In this document: in pieces, positions 1 to 11,179 of the stretch | How the letters are laid out: every line of letters starts with the position of its first letter | Numbering within the stretch: position 1 is the first letter of the stretch | Assembly (NCBI RefSeq): GCF_051401765.1 | Contig: NW_027480480.1 | Span: 2,046,001-2,110,000 of the forward strand | Direction: 5' to 3' | From: Calliopsis andreniformis | Lineage: Eukaryota; Arthropoda; Insecta; Hymenoptera; Andrenidae | Length of the DNA stretch: 64,000 nt | The notes under the pieces: model-generated | Told to the model about the DNA's origin: nothing | Databases searched by the model: none | The model's input: only the letters and a program-made list of their open reading frames with translations | Translations under genes and position numbers: made by a program

Positions 1-1292
1 TGAAGATTGAGTATTGAGGATTGAAGATTGAGGATTGAGGATTGAGGATTGAGGATTGAGGACTGAGGATTGAAGATTGAGGGTTGGGGATTGAGGATTG
101 AGGATGAGGGCTGAGGTTTGAGGATTGAGGATTGAGGATTGAGGATTGAAGATTGAGTATTGACGATTGAAGATTGAGGATTGAGGATTGCGGATTGAGG
201 ATTGAGGATTGAGGGTTGAGGATTGAAGATTGAGGATTGGGTATTGCGGATTGAACATTGAGGATTGAAGATTGAGGATTGGGTGCTGAGGGTTGAAGAA
301 TGAGGATTGAGGATTGAGGATTGAGGATTGAGGATTGAAGATCCAGTATTGAGGATTGAAGATTGTGGATTAAGGATTGAGTATTGAGGATTGAAGGTTG
401 AGTATTGAGGATTGAAGATTGAGGATTGAGGACTGAGTATTGAGGATTGAGGATTGAGTATTGAGGATTGAGGGTGGAAGACTGAGGATTGGGTAACGAG
501 GATTGAACGTTGAGGATTGAGGAGTGAGGACTGAGGATTGAGGAGTGCAGTTTGAGTATTGAGGATTGAAGATTGAGGATTGAGGATTGAGGATTGAGGA
601 TTGAGGATTGAGGATTGATTATTGAATATTAAGTATTGAGGATTGAAGATTGAGGATTGAGGATTGAGGACTGAGGATTGAGGATGAGGGCTGAGGGTTG
701 AGGATTGAGGTTTGAGGTTTGAGGACTGAGCACTCAGGATTGAGGATTGAGAATTGAGGATTGAGGATTGAGTATTGTAGATTGAGGATCGGGTATTGAG
801 GATTGAAGAATGTGGATTGAGGATTGAGGATTGAGGATTGAAGATTGAGGATTGAGGATTGAGGATTGAGGATTGAATATTGAGTATTGAGGATTGAAGA
901 TTGAGGATTGAGGATTGAGGGTTGAGGATTGAGGACGAGGACTGACGGTGAGGATTGAGGTTTGAGGATTGAGGATTGAGGATTGAGTACTGAGGATTGA
1001 GGATTGAGGATTGAGCATTGTGGATTGAAGATTGAGGACTCGGGATTGAGGATTGGTGATACAGGATTAAGGATTGAAGATTGGGTATTGAGGATCTAGG
1101 ATTGGAGATTAATTATTGAGGATTGAAGATTGAGGATTAAGGATTGAGGATTGAGGATTGAGGATTGCGGATTGAGGATTGAGGATTGTGGATTGAGGAT
1201 TGAGGAATGAGCATTGAAGATTGAGTATTGAGGATTGAACGTTGAGGATTGTGGATTGAGGATTGAGGACTCAGGATTGAATATTGAGGACT

Positions 1293-1495
1293 GGGGACTG
1301 AGTGTTGAGGGTTGAGTGATGAGAATTGATGTTTGCGGATAGAGATTTGAAGATTGCAGATTGAGTATTGAGTAATGAAAACTGTGAATTGATGATATTC
1401 TATTGAGGATTGAGGATTGACAACTGATTGTAGAGGACCGAGTGCTGAAGATTGAGGATTCAGGATTGAGGATTCAGGATTGAGGTTTGAGGACT
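1293..1495 (+). repeat. 203-bp box, subtype II
   Basis: This is the reference copy. It is 29 heptamers, all in phase with the array, from GGGGACT to GAGGACT. Its centre is far from the consensus: GAAAACT, GTGAATT, GATGATA, TTCTATT, then GACAACT. The core GATATTC starts at 1394, 101 bp from the left edge. Subtype II is marked by GAGTAAT-GAAAACT on the left and GATTGTA on the right. No function is known. A protein-binding or recombination site is conceivable but unproven. Confidence 0.9.
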
Positions 1496-1969
1496 GAGGA
1501 TTGAAGATTGAGGATTGAGGACTGAGTATTGAGGATTGAGGATTGAGTATTGAGCATTGACGATTGAGAATTGAGGATAGTGGATTGAGTATTGAGGATT
1601 GAGGATTGAGGATTGAAGATTGAATATTGAAGATTGAAGATTGAGGATCGAGGATTGAGGGTTGTGGATTGAGGACGAGGACTGAGGGTTGAGTATTGAT
1701 GTTTGAGGTCTGAGGATTGAGGATTGAGGATTGAGGATTGAGAATTGAGGACTGAGGATTGAGGATTGAAGATTGAGGATTGGGCGTTGAGGATTGAGGA
1801 TTGAGGATTGAGGATTGATTATTGAAGATTGAGTATTGAGGATTGAAGATTGAGGATTGAGGATTGAGGATTGAGGATTGAGGATGAGGGCTGAGGGTTG
1901 AGGATTGAGGTTTGAGGTTTGAGGACTGAGGACTGAGGATTGAGGATTGAGAATTGAGGATTGAGGATT

Positions 1970-2781
1970 GAGTATTGTAGATTGAGGATCGGGTATTGAG
2001 GATTGAAGAATGTGGATTGAGGATTGAGGATTGAGGATTGAGGATTGAAGATTGAAGACTGAGGATTGAAGGTTGAGGATTGGGTGTTGAGGATAGAAGA
2101 ATGAGGATTGAGGATTGAGGATTGGGGATTGAGGATTGAGGATTGAAGATTCAGTATTGAGGATTGAAGATTGAGGATTGAGGATTGACGATTGAGGATT
2201 GAGGATTGAGGATTGAGGATTGAGGATTGAGGGTTGAGGATTGAGGATTGAGGATTGAATATTGAGTATTCAGTATTGGAGATTGACGATTGAGGATTGA
2301 TGACCGAGGATTGAGGATTGAGGATTGGAGATTGAGTATCGAGGATTGAAGATTGAGGATTGAGGATTGAGGATTGGGGATTGAGTATTGTAGATTGAGG
2401 ATCGGGTATTGAGGATTGAAGAATGTGGATTGAGGATTGAGGATTGAGGATTGAGGATTGAAGATTGAAGACTGAGGATTGAAGGTTGAGGATAGGGTGT
2501 TGAGGATAGAAGAATGAGGATTGAGGATTGAGGATTGGGGATTGAGGATTGAGGATTGAAGATTCAGTATTGAGGATTGAAGATTGAGGATTGAGGATTG
2601 ACGATTGAGGATTGAGGATTGAGGATTGAGGATTGAGGATTGAGGGTTGAGGATTGAGGATTGAGGATTGAATATTGAGTATTCAGTATTGGAGATTGAC
2701 GATTGAGGATTGATGACCGAGGATTGAGGATTGAGGATTGGAGATTGAGTATCGAGGATTGAAGATTGAGGATTGGGGATT
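1970..2781 (+). repeat. 413-bp tandem pair inside unit A copy 1
   Basis: The marker GAGTATT-GTAGATT followed by GAGGATC starts at 1970 and again at 2383, a 413-bp (59 heptamers) offset. The second copy ends early, at about 2781, because two canonical heptamers are missing before its GGGGATT unit. The pair directly precedes the box at 2803. Confidence 0.85.
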
Positions 2782-2802
2782 GAGGATTGAATATTGAGGA
2801 TT

Positions 2803-3005
2803 GGGGACTGAGTGTTGAGGGTTGAGTGATGAGAATTGATGTTTGTGGGAACAGATTTGAAGATTGCAGGTTGAGTATTGAGCATTGAAACCTGTGAATT
2901 GAGGATATTCTATTGAGGATTGAGGATTGACAACTGATTGTTGAGGACTGAGGGCTGAAGATTGAGGATTCAGGGTTGAGAATTCAGGATTGAGGTTTGA
3001 GGACT
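2803..3005 (+). repeat. 203-bp box, subtype III
   Basis: Core at 2904. Subtype III has GTGGGAA-CAGATTT left of the core, GAGCATT-GAAACCT next to it, and CAGGGTT-GAGAATT on the right. Confidence 0.9.
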
Positions 3006-4807
3006 GAGGATTGAGGATTGAGGATTGAGGACTGAGGATTGAAGATTGAGTATTGAGGATTGAAGATTGAGGATTGAGGATTGGGGATTGAGGATTGAGG
3101 ATTGAAGATTGAGGATTGGGGATTGAGGATTGACGATTGAGTATTGAGCATTGACGATTGAGAATAGAGGATTGTGGATTGAGTATTGAGGATTGAGGAT
3201 TGAGGATTGAAGATTGAATATTGATGATTGAAGATTGAGGATTGAGGATTGAGGGTTGCGGATTGAGGACGAGGACTCAGGGTTGAGTATTGGAGTTTGA
3301 AGTCTGAGGATTGAGGATTGTGGACTGAGAATTGAGGATTGTGGATTGAGGATTGAAGATTGAGGATCCGGTATTGAGGATTGAAGATTGAGAATTGAGG
3401 AGTGAGGACTGAGGATTGAGGATTGCAGTTTGAGTATTGAGGATTGAAGATTGAGGATTGGGTGTTGAGGATTGAGGAATGTGGAGTGAGGATTGAGGAT
3501 TGAGGATTGAGGATTGAAGATTGAGTATTGACGATTGATGATTGAGGGTTGAGGATTGAAGATTGAGGATTGGGTATTGCGGATTGAACATTGAGGATTG
3601 AAGATTGAGGATTGGGTGCTGAGGGTTGAAGAATGAGGATTGAGGATTGAGGATTGAGGATTGAGGATTGAAGATTCAGTATTGAGGATTGAAGATTGTG
3701 GATTAAGGATTGAGGATTGAGGATTGAAGATTCAGTATTGAGGATTGAAGATTGAGGATTGAGGACTGAGTATTGAGGATTGAGGATTGAGTATTGAGGA
3801 TTGAGGGTGGAAGACTGAGGATTGGGTAATGAGGATTGAACGTTGAGGATTGAGGGTTGAGGATTGAGGATTGAGGATTGAAGATTGAAGTTTGAATATT
3901 AATGATTGAAGATTGAGGATTGAGGATTGAGGGTTGTGGATTGAGGACGAGGACTGAGGGTTGAGTATTGGTGTTTGAAGTCTGAGGATTGAGGATTGAG
4001 GATTGAGGATTGAGGATTGAAGATTGATAATTCGGTATTGAGGATTGAAGAATGAGGATTGAGGAGTGAGGACTGAGGATTGAGGATTGCAGTTTGAGTA
4101 TTGAGGATTGAAGATTGAGGATTGAGGATTGAGGATTGAGGATTGAGGATTGAGGATTGATTATTGAATATTGAGTATTGAGGATTGAAGATTGAGGATT
4201 GAGGATTGAGGATTGAGGATTGAGGATGCGGGCTGAGGGTTGAGGATTGAGGTTTGAGGTTTGAGGACTGAGGACTGAGAATTGAGGGTTGAGAATTGAG
4301 GATTGAGGATTGAGTATTGTAGATTGAGGATCGGGTATTGAGGATTGAAGAATGTGGATTGAGGCTTGAGGATTGAGGATTGAGGATTGAAGATTGAGGA
4401 TTGAGGATTGAGGATTGAGGGTTGAGGATTGAATATTGAGTATTGAGGATTGAAGATTGAGGATTGAGGATTGAGGATTGAGGATTGCGGATTGAGGATT
4501 GAGGATTGAAGATTGAGTATTGAGGGTTGAAGATTGAGGATTGAGGATTGAGGATTTAGGATTGAGGATGACGGCTGAGGTTTGAGGATTGAGGTTTGAG
4601 GTCCGAGGACTGAGAATTGAGGGTCGAGAATTGAGGATTGAGGATTGAGGATTGAAGATTGAGGATTGGGTATTGAGGATTGAAGAATGAGGATTGAGGA
4701 TTGAGGATTGGGGTTTGAGGATTGAGGATTGAAGATTGAGTATTCAGGATTGGAGATTGGCGATTGAGGGTTGAGGATTGACGATAGAGGATTGAAGATT
4801 GAGGATT

Positions 4808-5010
4808 GGGGACTGAGTGTTGTGGGTTGAGTGATGAGAATTGATGATTGTGGATAGAGATTTGAAGATTTCAGGTTGAGTATTGAGTATTGAAACCTGT
4901 GAATTGAGGATATTCTATTGAGGATTAAGGACTGACAACTGATTGTTGAGGACTGAGGTCTGAAGACTGAGGATTCAGGTTTGAGGATTCAGGATTCAGG
5001 TTTGAGGACT
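4808..5010 (+). repeat. 203-bp box, subtype I
   Basis: Core at 4909. Subtype I, the commonest, has TCAGGTT on the left, GAAACCT before the core, and GAGGTCT-GAAGACT then CAGGTTT on the right. Confidence 0.9.
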
Positions 5011-7461
5011 GAGGATTGAGGATTGAGGATTGAGGATTGAGGATTGAGGATTGAGGATTGAGGATTGAAGATTGAGGTTTGGGTATTGAGGATTGAACAT
5101 TGAGGACTGTGGATTGAGTATTGAGGATCGAGAATTGAGGACTGAGGATTGAGGATTGAAGATTGAGGATTGGGTGTTGAGAATTGAGGGTTGTGGATTG
5201 AGGACGAGGACTGAGGGCTGAGTATTGATGTTTGAGGTCTGAGGATTGAGGATTGAGGATTGAGGATTGAGAATTGAGGACTGAGGATTGAGGATTGAAG
5301 ATTGAGTATAGGGTGTTGAGGATTGAAGAATGTGGAGTGAGGATTGAGGATTGAGGATTGAGGATTGAAGATTGAGTATTGAGGATTGAAGATTGAGGAT
5401 TGAGGATTGAGGATTGAGGATTGAGGATTGAGGATTGAGAATTGAGGACTGAGGATTGAGGATTGAAGATTGAGGATTGGGTGTTGAGGATTGAAGAATG
5501 TGGATTGAGGATTGATTATTGAGGATTGAGGATTGAAGGTTGACTATTGAGGATTGAAGATTGAAGACTGAGGATTGAAGGTTGAGGATTGGGTGTTGAG
5601 GATAGAAGAATGAGGATTGAGGATTGAGGATTGAGGATTGAGGATTGAGGATTGAAGATTCAGTATTGAGGATTGAAGATTGAGGATTGAGGATTGACGA
5701 TTGAGGATTGAAGATTGAGTATTGAGGATTGAAGATTGAGGATTGAGGACTGAGTATTGAGGATGGGGGATTGAGGATTGAGGATAGAGGATTGAAGATT
5801 GAGGATTGGGGATTGAGGATTGACGATTGAGTATTGAGCATTGACGATTGAGAATTGAGGATTGTGGATTGAGTATTGAGGATTGAGGATTGAGGATTGA
5901 AGATTGAATATTGATGATTGAAGATTGAGGATTGAGGATTGAGGGTTGCGGATTGAGGACGAGGACTCAGGGTTGAGTATTGGAGTTTGAAGTCTGAGGA
6001 TTGAGGATTGTGGATTGAGGATTGAAGATTGAGGATCCGGTATTGAGGATTGAAGAATGAGAATTGAGGAGTGAGGACTGAGGATTGAGGATTGCAGTTT
6101 GAGTATTGAGGATTGAAGATTGAGGATTGAGGATTGAGGATTGAGGATTGAGGATTGAGGATTGAGGATTGAAGATTGAGTATTGAGGATTGAAGATTGA
6201 GGATTGAGGATTGAGGATTGAGGATTGAGGACTGAGGATTGAAGATTGAGGGTTGGGGATTGAGGATTGAGGATGAGGGCTGAGGTTTGAGGATTGAGGA
6301 TTGAGGATTGAGGATTGAAGATTGAGTATTGACGATTGAAGATTGAGGATTGAGGATTGCGGATTGAGGATTGAGGATTGAGGGTTGAGGATTGAAGATT
6401 GAGGATTGGGTATTGCGGATTGAACATTGAGGATTGAAGATTGAGGATTGGGTGCTGAGGGTTGAAGAATGAGGATTGAGGATTGAGGATTGAGGATTGA
6501 GGATTGAAGATCCAGTATTGAGGATTGAAGATTGTGGATTAAGGATTGAGTATTGAGGATTGAAGGTTGAGTATTGAGGATTGAAGATTGAGGATTGAGG
6601 ACTGAGTATTGAGGATTGAGGATTGAGTATTGAGGATTGAGGGTGGAAGACTGAGGATTGGGTAACGAGGATTGAACGTTGAGGATTGAGGAGTGAGGAC
6701 TGAGGATTGAGGAGTGCAGTTTGAGTATTGAGGATTGAAGATTGAGGATTGAGGATTGAGGATTGAGGATTGAGGATTGAGGATTGATTATTGAATATTA
6801 AGTATTGAGGATTGAAGATTGAGGATTGAGGATTGAGGACTGAGGATTGAGGATGAGGGCTGAGGGTTGAGGATTGAGGTTTGAGGTTTGAGGACTGAGC
6901 ACTCAGGATTGAGGATTGAGAATTGAGGATTGAGGATTGAGTATTGTAGATTGAGGATCGGGTATTGAGGATTGAAGAATGTGGATTGAGGATTGAGGAT
7001 TGAGGATTGAAGATTGAGGATTGAGGATTGAGGATTGAGGATTGAATATTGAGTATTGAGGATTGAAGATTGAGGATTGAGGATTGAGGGTTGAGGATTG
7101 AGGACGAGGACTGACGGTGAGGATTGAGGTTTGAGGATTGAGGATTGAGGATTGAGTACTGAGGATTGAGGATTGAGGATTGAGCATTGTGGATTGAAGA
7201 TTGAGGACTCGGGATTGAGGATTGGTGATACAGGATTAAGGATTGAAGATTGGGTATTGAGGATCTAGGATTGGAGATTAATTATTGAGGATTGAAGATT
7301 GAGGATTAAGGATTGAGGATTGAGGATTGAGGATTGCGGATTGAGGATTGAGGATTGTGGATTGAGGATTGAGGAATGAGCATTGAAGATTGAGTATTGA
7401 GGATTGAACGTTGAGGATTGTGGATTGAGGATTGAGGACTCAGGATTGAATATTGAGGACT

Positions 7462-7664
7462 GGGGACTGAGTGTTGAGGGTTGAGTGATGAGAATTGATG
7501 TTTGCGGATAGAGATTTGAAGATTGCAGATTGAGTATTGAGTAATGAAAACTGTGAATTGATGATATTCTATTGAGGATTGAGGATTGACAACTGATTGT
7601 AGAGGACCGAGTGCTGAAGATTGAGGATTCAGGATTGAGGATTCAGGATTGAGGTTTGAGGACT
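7462..7664 (+). repeat. 203-bp box, subtype II
   Basis: Core at 7563. Duplicate of the 1293 box in unit A copy 2. Confidence 0.9.
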
Positions 7665-8138
7665 GAGGATTGAAGATTGAGGATTGAGGACTGAGTATTG
7701 AGGATTGAGGATTGAGTATTGAGCATTGACGATTGAGAATTGAGGATAGTGGATTGAGTATTGAGGATTGAGGATTGAGGATTGAAGATTGAATATTGAA
7801 GATTGAAGATTGAGGATCGAGGATTGAGGGTTGTGGATTGAGGACGAGGACTGAGGGTTGAGTATTGATGTTTGAGGTCTGAGGATTGAGGATTGAGGAT
7901 TGAGGATTGAGAATTGAGGACTGAGGATTGAGGATTGAAGATTGAGGATTGGGCGTTGAGGATTGAGGATTGAGGATTGAGGATTGATTATTGAAGATTG
8001 AGTATTGAGGATTGAAGATTGAGGATTGAGGATTGAGGATTGAGGATTGAGGATGAGGGCTGAGGGTTGAGGATTGAGGTTTGAGGTTTGAGGACTGAGG
8101 ACTGAGGATTGAGGATTGAGAATTGAGGATTGAGGATT

Positions 8139-8950
8139 GAGTATTGTAGATTGAGGATCGGGTATTGAGGATTGAAGAATGTGGATTGAGGATTGAGGAT
8201 TGAGGATTGAGGATTGAAGATTGAAGACTGAGGATTGAAGGTTGAGGATTGGGTGTTGAGGATAGAAGAATGAGGATTGAGGATTGAGGATTGGGGATTG
8301 AGGATTGAGGATTGAAGATTCAGTATTGAGGATTGAAGATTGAGGATTGAGGATTGACGATTGAGGATTGAGGATTGAGGATTGAGGATTGAGGATTGAG
8401 GGTTGAGGATTGAGGATTGAGGATTGAATATTGAGTATTCAGTATTGGAGATTGACGATTGAGGATTGATGACCGAGGATTGAGGATTGAGGATTGGAGA
8501 TTGAGTATCGAGGATTGAAGATTGAGGATTGAGGATTGAGGATTGGGGATTGAGTATTGTAGATTGAGGATCGGGTATTGAGGATTGAAGAATGTGGATT
8601 GAGGATTGAGGATTGAGGATTGAGGATTGAAGATTGAAGACTGAGGATTGAAGGTTGAGGATAGGGTGTTGAGGATAGAAGAATGAGGATTGAGGATTGA
8701 GGATTGGGGATTGAGGATTGAGGATTGAAGATTCAGTATTGAGGATTGAAGATTGAGGATTGAGGATTGACGATTGAGGATTGAGGATTGAGGATTGAGG
8801 ATTGAGGATTGAGGGTTGAGGATTGAGGATTGAGGATTGAATATTGAGTATTCAGTATTGGAGATTGACGATTGAGGATTGATGACCGAGGATTGAGGAT
8901 TGAGGATTGGAGATTGAGTATCGAGGATTGAAGATTGAGGATTGGGGATT
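8139..8950 (+). repeat. 413-bp tandem pair inside unit A copy 2
   Basis: This is the counterpart of the pair at 1970-2781, shifted by 6,169 bp and with the same two-heptamer loss in its second half. The loss therefore predates the duplication that made copies 1 and 2. Confidence 0.85.
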
Positions 8951-8971
8951 GAGGATTGAATATTGAGGATT

Positions 8972-9174
8972 GGGGACTGAGTGTTGAGGGTTGAGTGATG
9001 AGAATTGATGTTTGTGGGAACAGATTTGAAGATTGCAGGTTGAGTATTGAGCATTGAAACCTGTGAATTGAGGATATTCTATTGAGGATTGAGGATTGAC
9101 AACTGATTGTTGAGGACTGAGGGCTGAAGATTGAGGATTCAGGGTTGAGAATTCAGGATTGAGGTTTGAGGACT
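8972..9174 (+). repeat. 203-bp box, subtype III
   Basis: Core at 9073. Duplicate of the 2803 box, keeping the diagnostic GTGGGAA. Confidence 0.9.
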
Positions 9175-10976
9175 GAGGATTGAGGATTGAGGATTGAGGA
9201 CTGAGGATTGAAGATTGAGTATTGAGGATTGAAGATTGAGGATTGAGGATTGGGGATTGAGGATTGAGGATTGAAGATTGAGGATTGGGGATTGAGGATT
9301 GACGATTGAGTATTGAGCATTGACGATTGAGAATAGAGGATTGTGGATTGAGTATTGAGGATTGAGGATTGAGGATTGAAGATTGAATATTGATGATTGA
9401 AGATTGAGGATTGAGGATTGAGGGTTGCGGATTGAGGACGAGGACTCAGGGTTGAGTATTGGAGTTTGAAGTCTGAGGATTGAGGATTGTGGACTGAGAA
9501 TTGAGGATTGTGGATTGAGGATTGAAGATTGAGGATCCGGTATTGAGGATTGAAGATTGAGAATTGAGGAGTGAGGACTGAGGATTGAGGATTGCAGTTT
9601 GAGTATTGAGGATTGAAGATTGAGGATTGGGTGTTGAGGATTGAGGAATGTGGAGTGAGGATTGAGGATTGAGGATTGAGGATTGAAGATTGAGTATTGA
9701 CGATTGATGATTGAGGGTTGAGGATTGAAGATTGAGGATTGGGTATTGCGGATTGAACATTGAGGATTGAAGATTGAGGATTGGGTGCTGAGGGTTGAAG
9801 AATGAGGATTGAGGATTGAGGATTGAGGATTGAGGATTGAAGATTCAGTATTGAGGATTGAAGATTGTGGATTAAGGATTGAGGATTGAGGATTGAAGAT
9901 TCAGTATTGAGGATTGAAGATTGAGGATTGAGGACTGAGTATTGAGGATTGAGGATTGAGTATTGAGGATTGAGGGTGGAAGACTGAGGATTGGGTAATG
10001 AGGATTGAACGTTGAGGATTGAGGGTTGAGGATTGAGGATTGAGGATTGAAGATTGAAGTTTGAATATTAATGATTGAAGATTGAGGATTGAGGATTGAG
10101 GGTTGTGGATTGAGGACGAGGACTGAGGGTTGAGTATTGGTGTTTGAAGTCTGAGGATTGAGGATTGAGGATTGAGGATTGAGGATTGAAGATTGATAAT
10201 TCGGTATTGAGGATTGAAGAATGAGGATTGAGGAGTGAGGACTGAGGATTGAGGATTGCAGTTTGAGTATTGAGGATTGAAGATTGAGGATTGAGGATTG
10301 AGGATTGAGGATTGAGGATTGAGGATTGATTATTGAATATTGAGTATTGAGGATTGAAGATTGAGGATTGAGGATTGAGGATTGAGGATTGAGGATGCGG
10401 GCTGAGGGTTGAGGATTGAGGTTTGAGGTTTGAGGACTGAGGACTGAGAATTGAGGGTTGAGAATTGAGGATTGAGGATTGAGTATTGTAGATTGAGGAT
10501 CGGGTATTGAGGATTGAAGAATGTGGATTGAGGCTTGAGGATTGAGGATTGAGGATTGAAGATTGAGGATTGAGGATTGAGGATTGAGGGTTGAGGATTG
10601 AATATTGAGTATTGAGGATTGAAGATTGAGGATTGAGGATTGAGGATTGAGGATTGCGGATTGAGGATTGAGGATTGAAGATTGAGTATTGAGGGTTGAA
10701 GATTGAGGATTGAGGATTGAGGATTTAGGATTGAGGATGACGGCTGAGGTTTGAGGATTGAGGTTTGAGGTCCGAGGACTGAGAATTGAGGGTCGAGAAT
10801 TGAGGATTGAGGATTGAGGATTGAAGATTGAGGATTGGGTATTGAGGATTGAAGAATGAGGATTGAGGATTGAGGATTGGGGATTGAGGATTGAGGATTG
10901 AAGATTGAGTATTCAGGATTGGAGATTGGCGATTGAGGGTTGAGGATTGACGATAGAGGATTGAAGATTGAGGATT

Positions 10977-11179
10977 GGGGACTGAGTGTTGTGGGTTGAG
11001 TGATGTGAATTGATGATTGTGGATAGAGATTTGAAGATTTCAGGTTGAGTATTGAGTATTGAAACCTGTGAATTGAGGATATTCTATTGAGGATTAAGGA
11101 CTGACAACTGATTGTTGAGGACTGAGGTCTGAAGACTGAGGATTCAGGTTTGAGGATTCAGGATTCAGGTTTGAGGACT
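10977..11179 (+). repeat. 203-bp box, subtype I
   Basis: Core at 11078. Duplicate of the 4808 box, with GTGAATT instead of GAGAATT near 11004. Confidence 0.9.

Larger units (their letters stand above)
1..6169 (+). repeat. 6,169-bp higher-order unit A, copy 1
   Basis: Position 1 onward matches position 6170 onward for the full length with no net length change. I noticed only a few substitutions, for example near 4833, 5334, 6100 and 6390. It holds boxes at 1293 (subtype II), 2803 (III) and 4808 (I). I count twelve 6-base units, at 100, 680, 931, 944, 1671, 1880, 3265, 3943, 4222, 4564, 5200 and 5955. With 871 heptamers these give exactly 6,169 bp. The left boundary is set by the window start, so the true unit edge is arbitrary. 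Confidence 0.95.
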
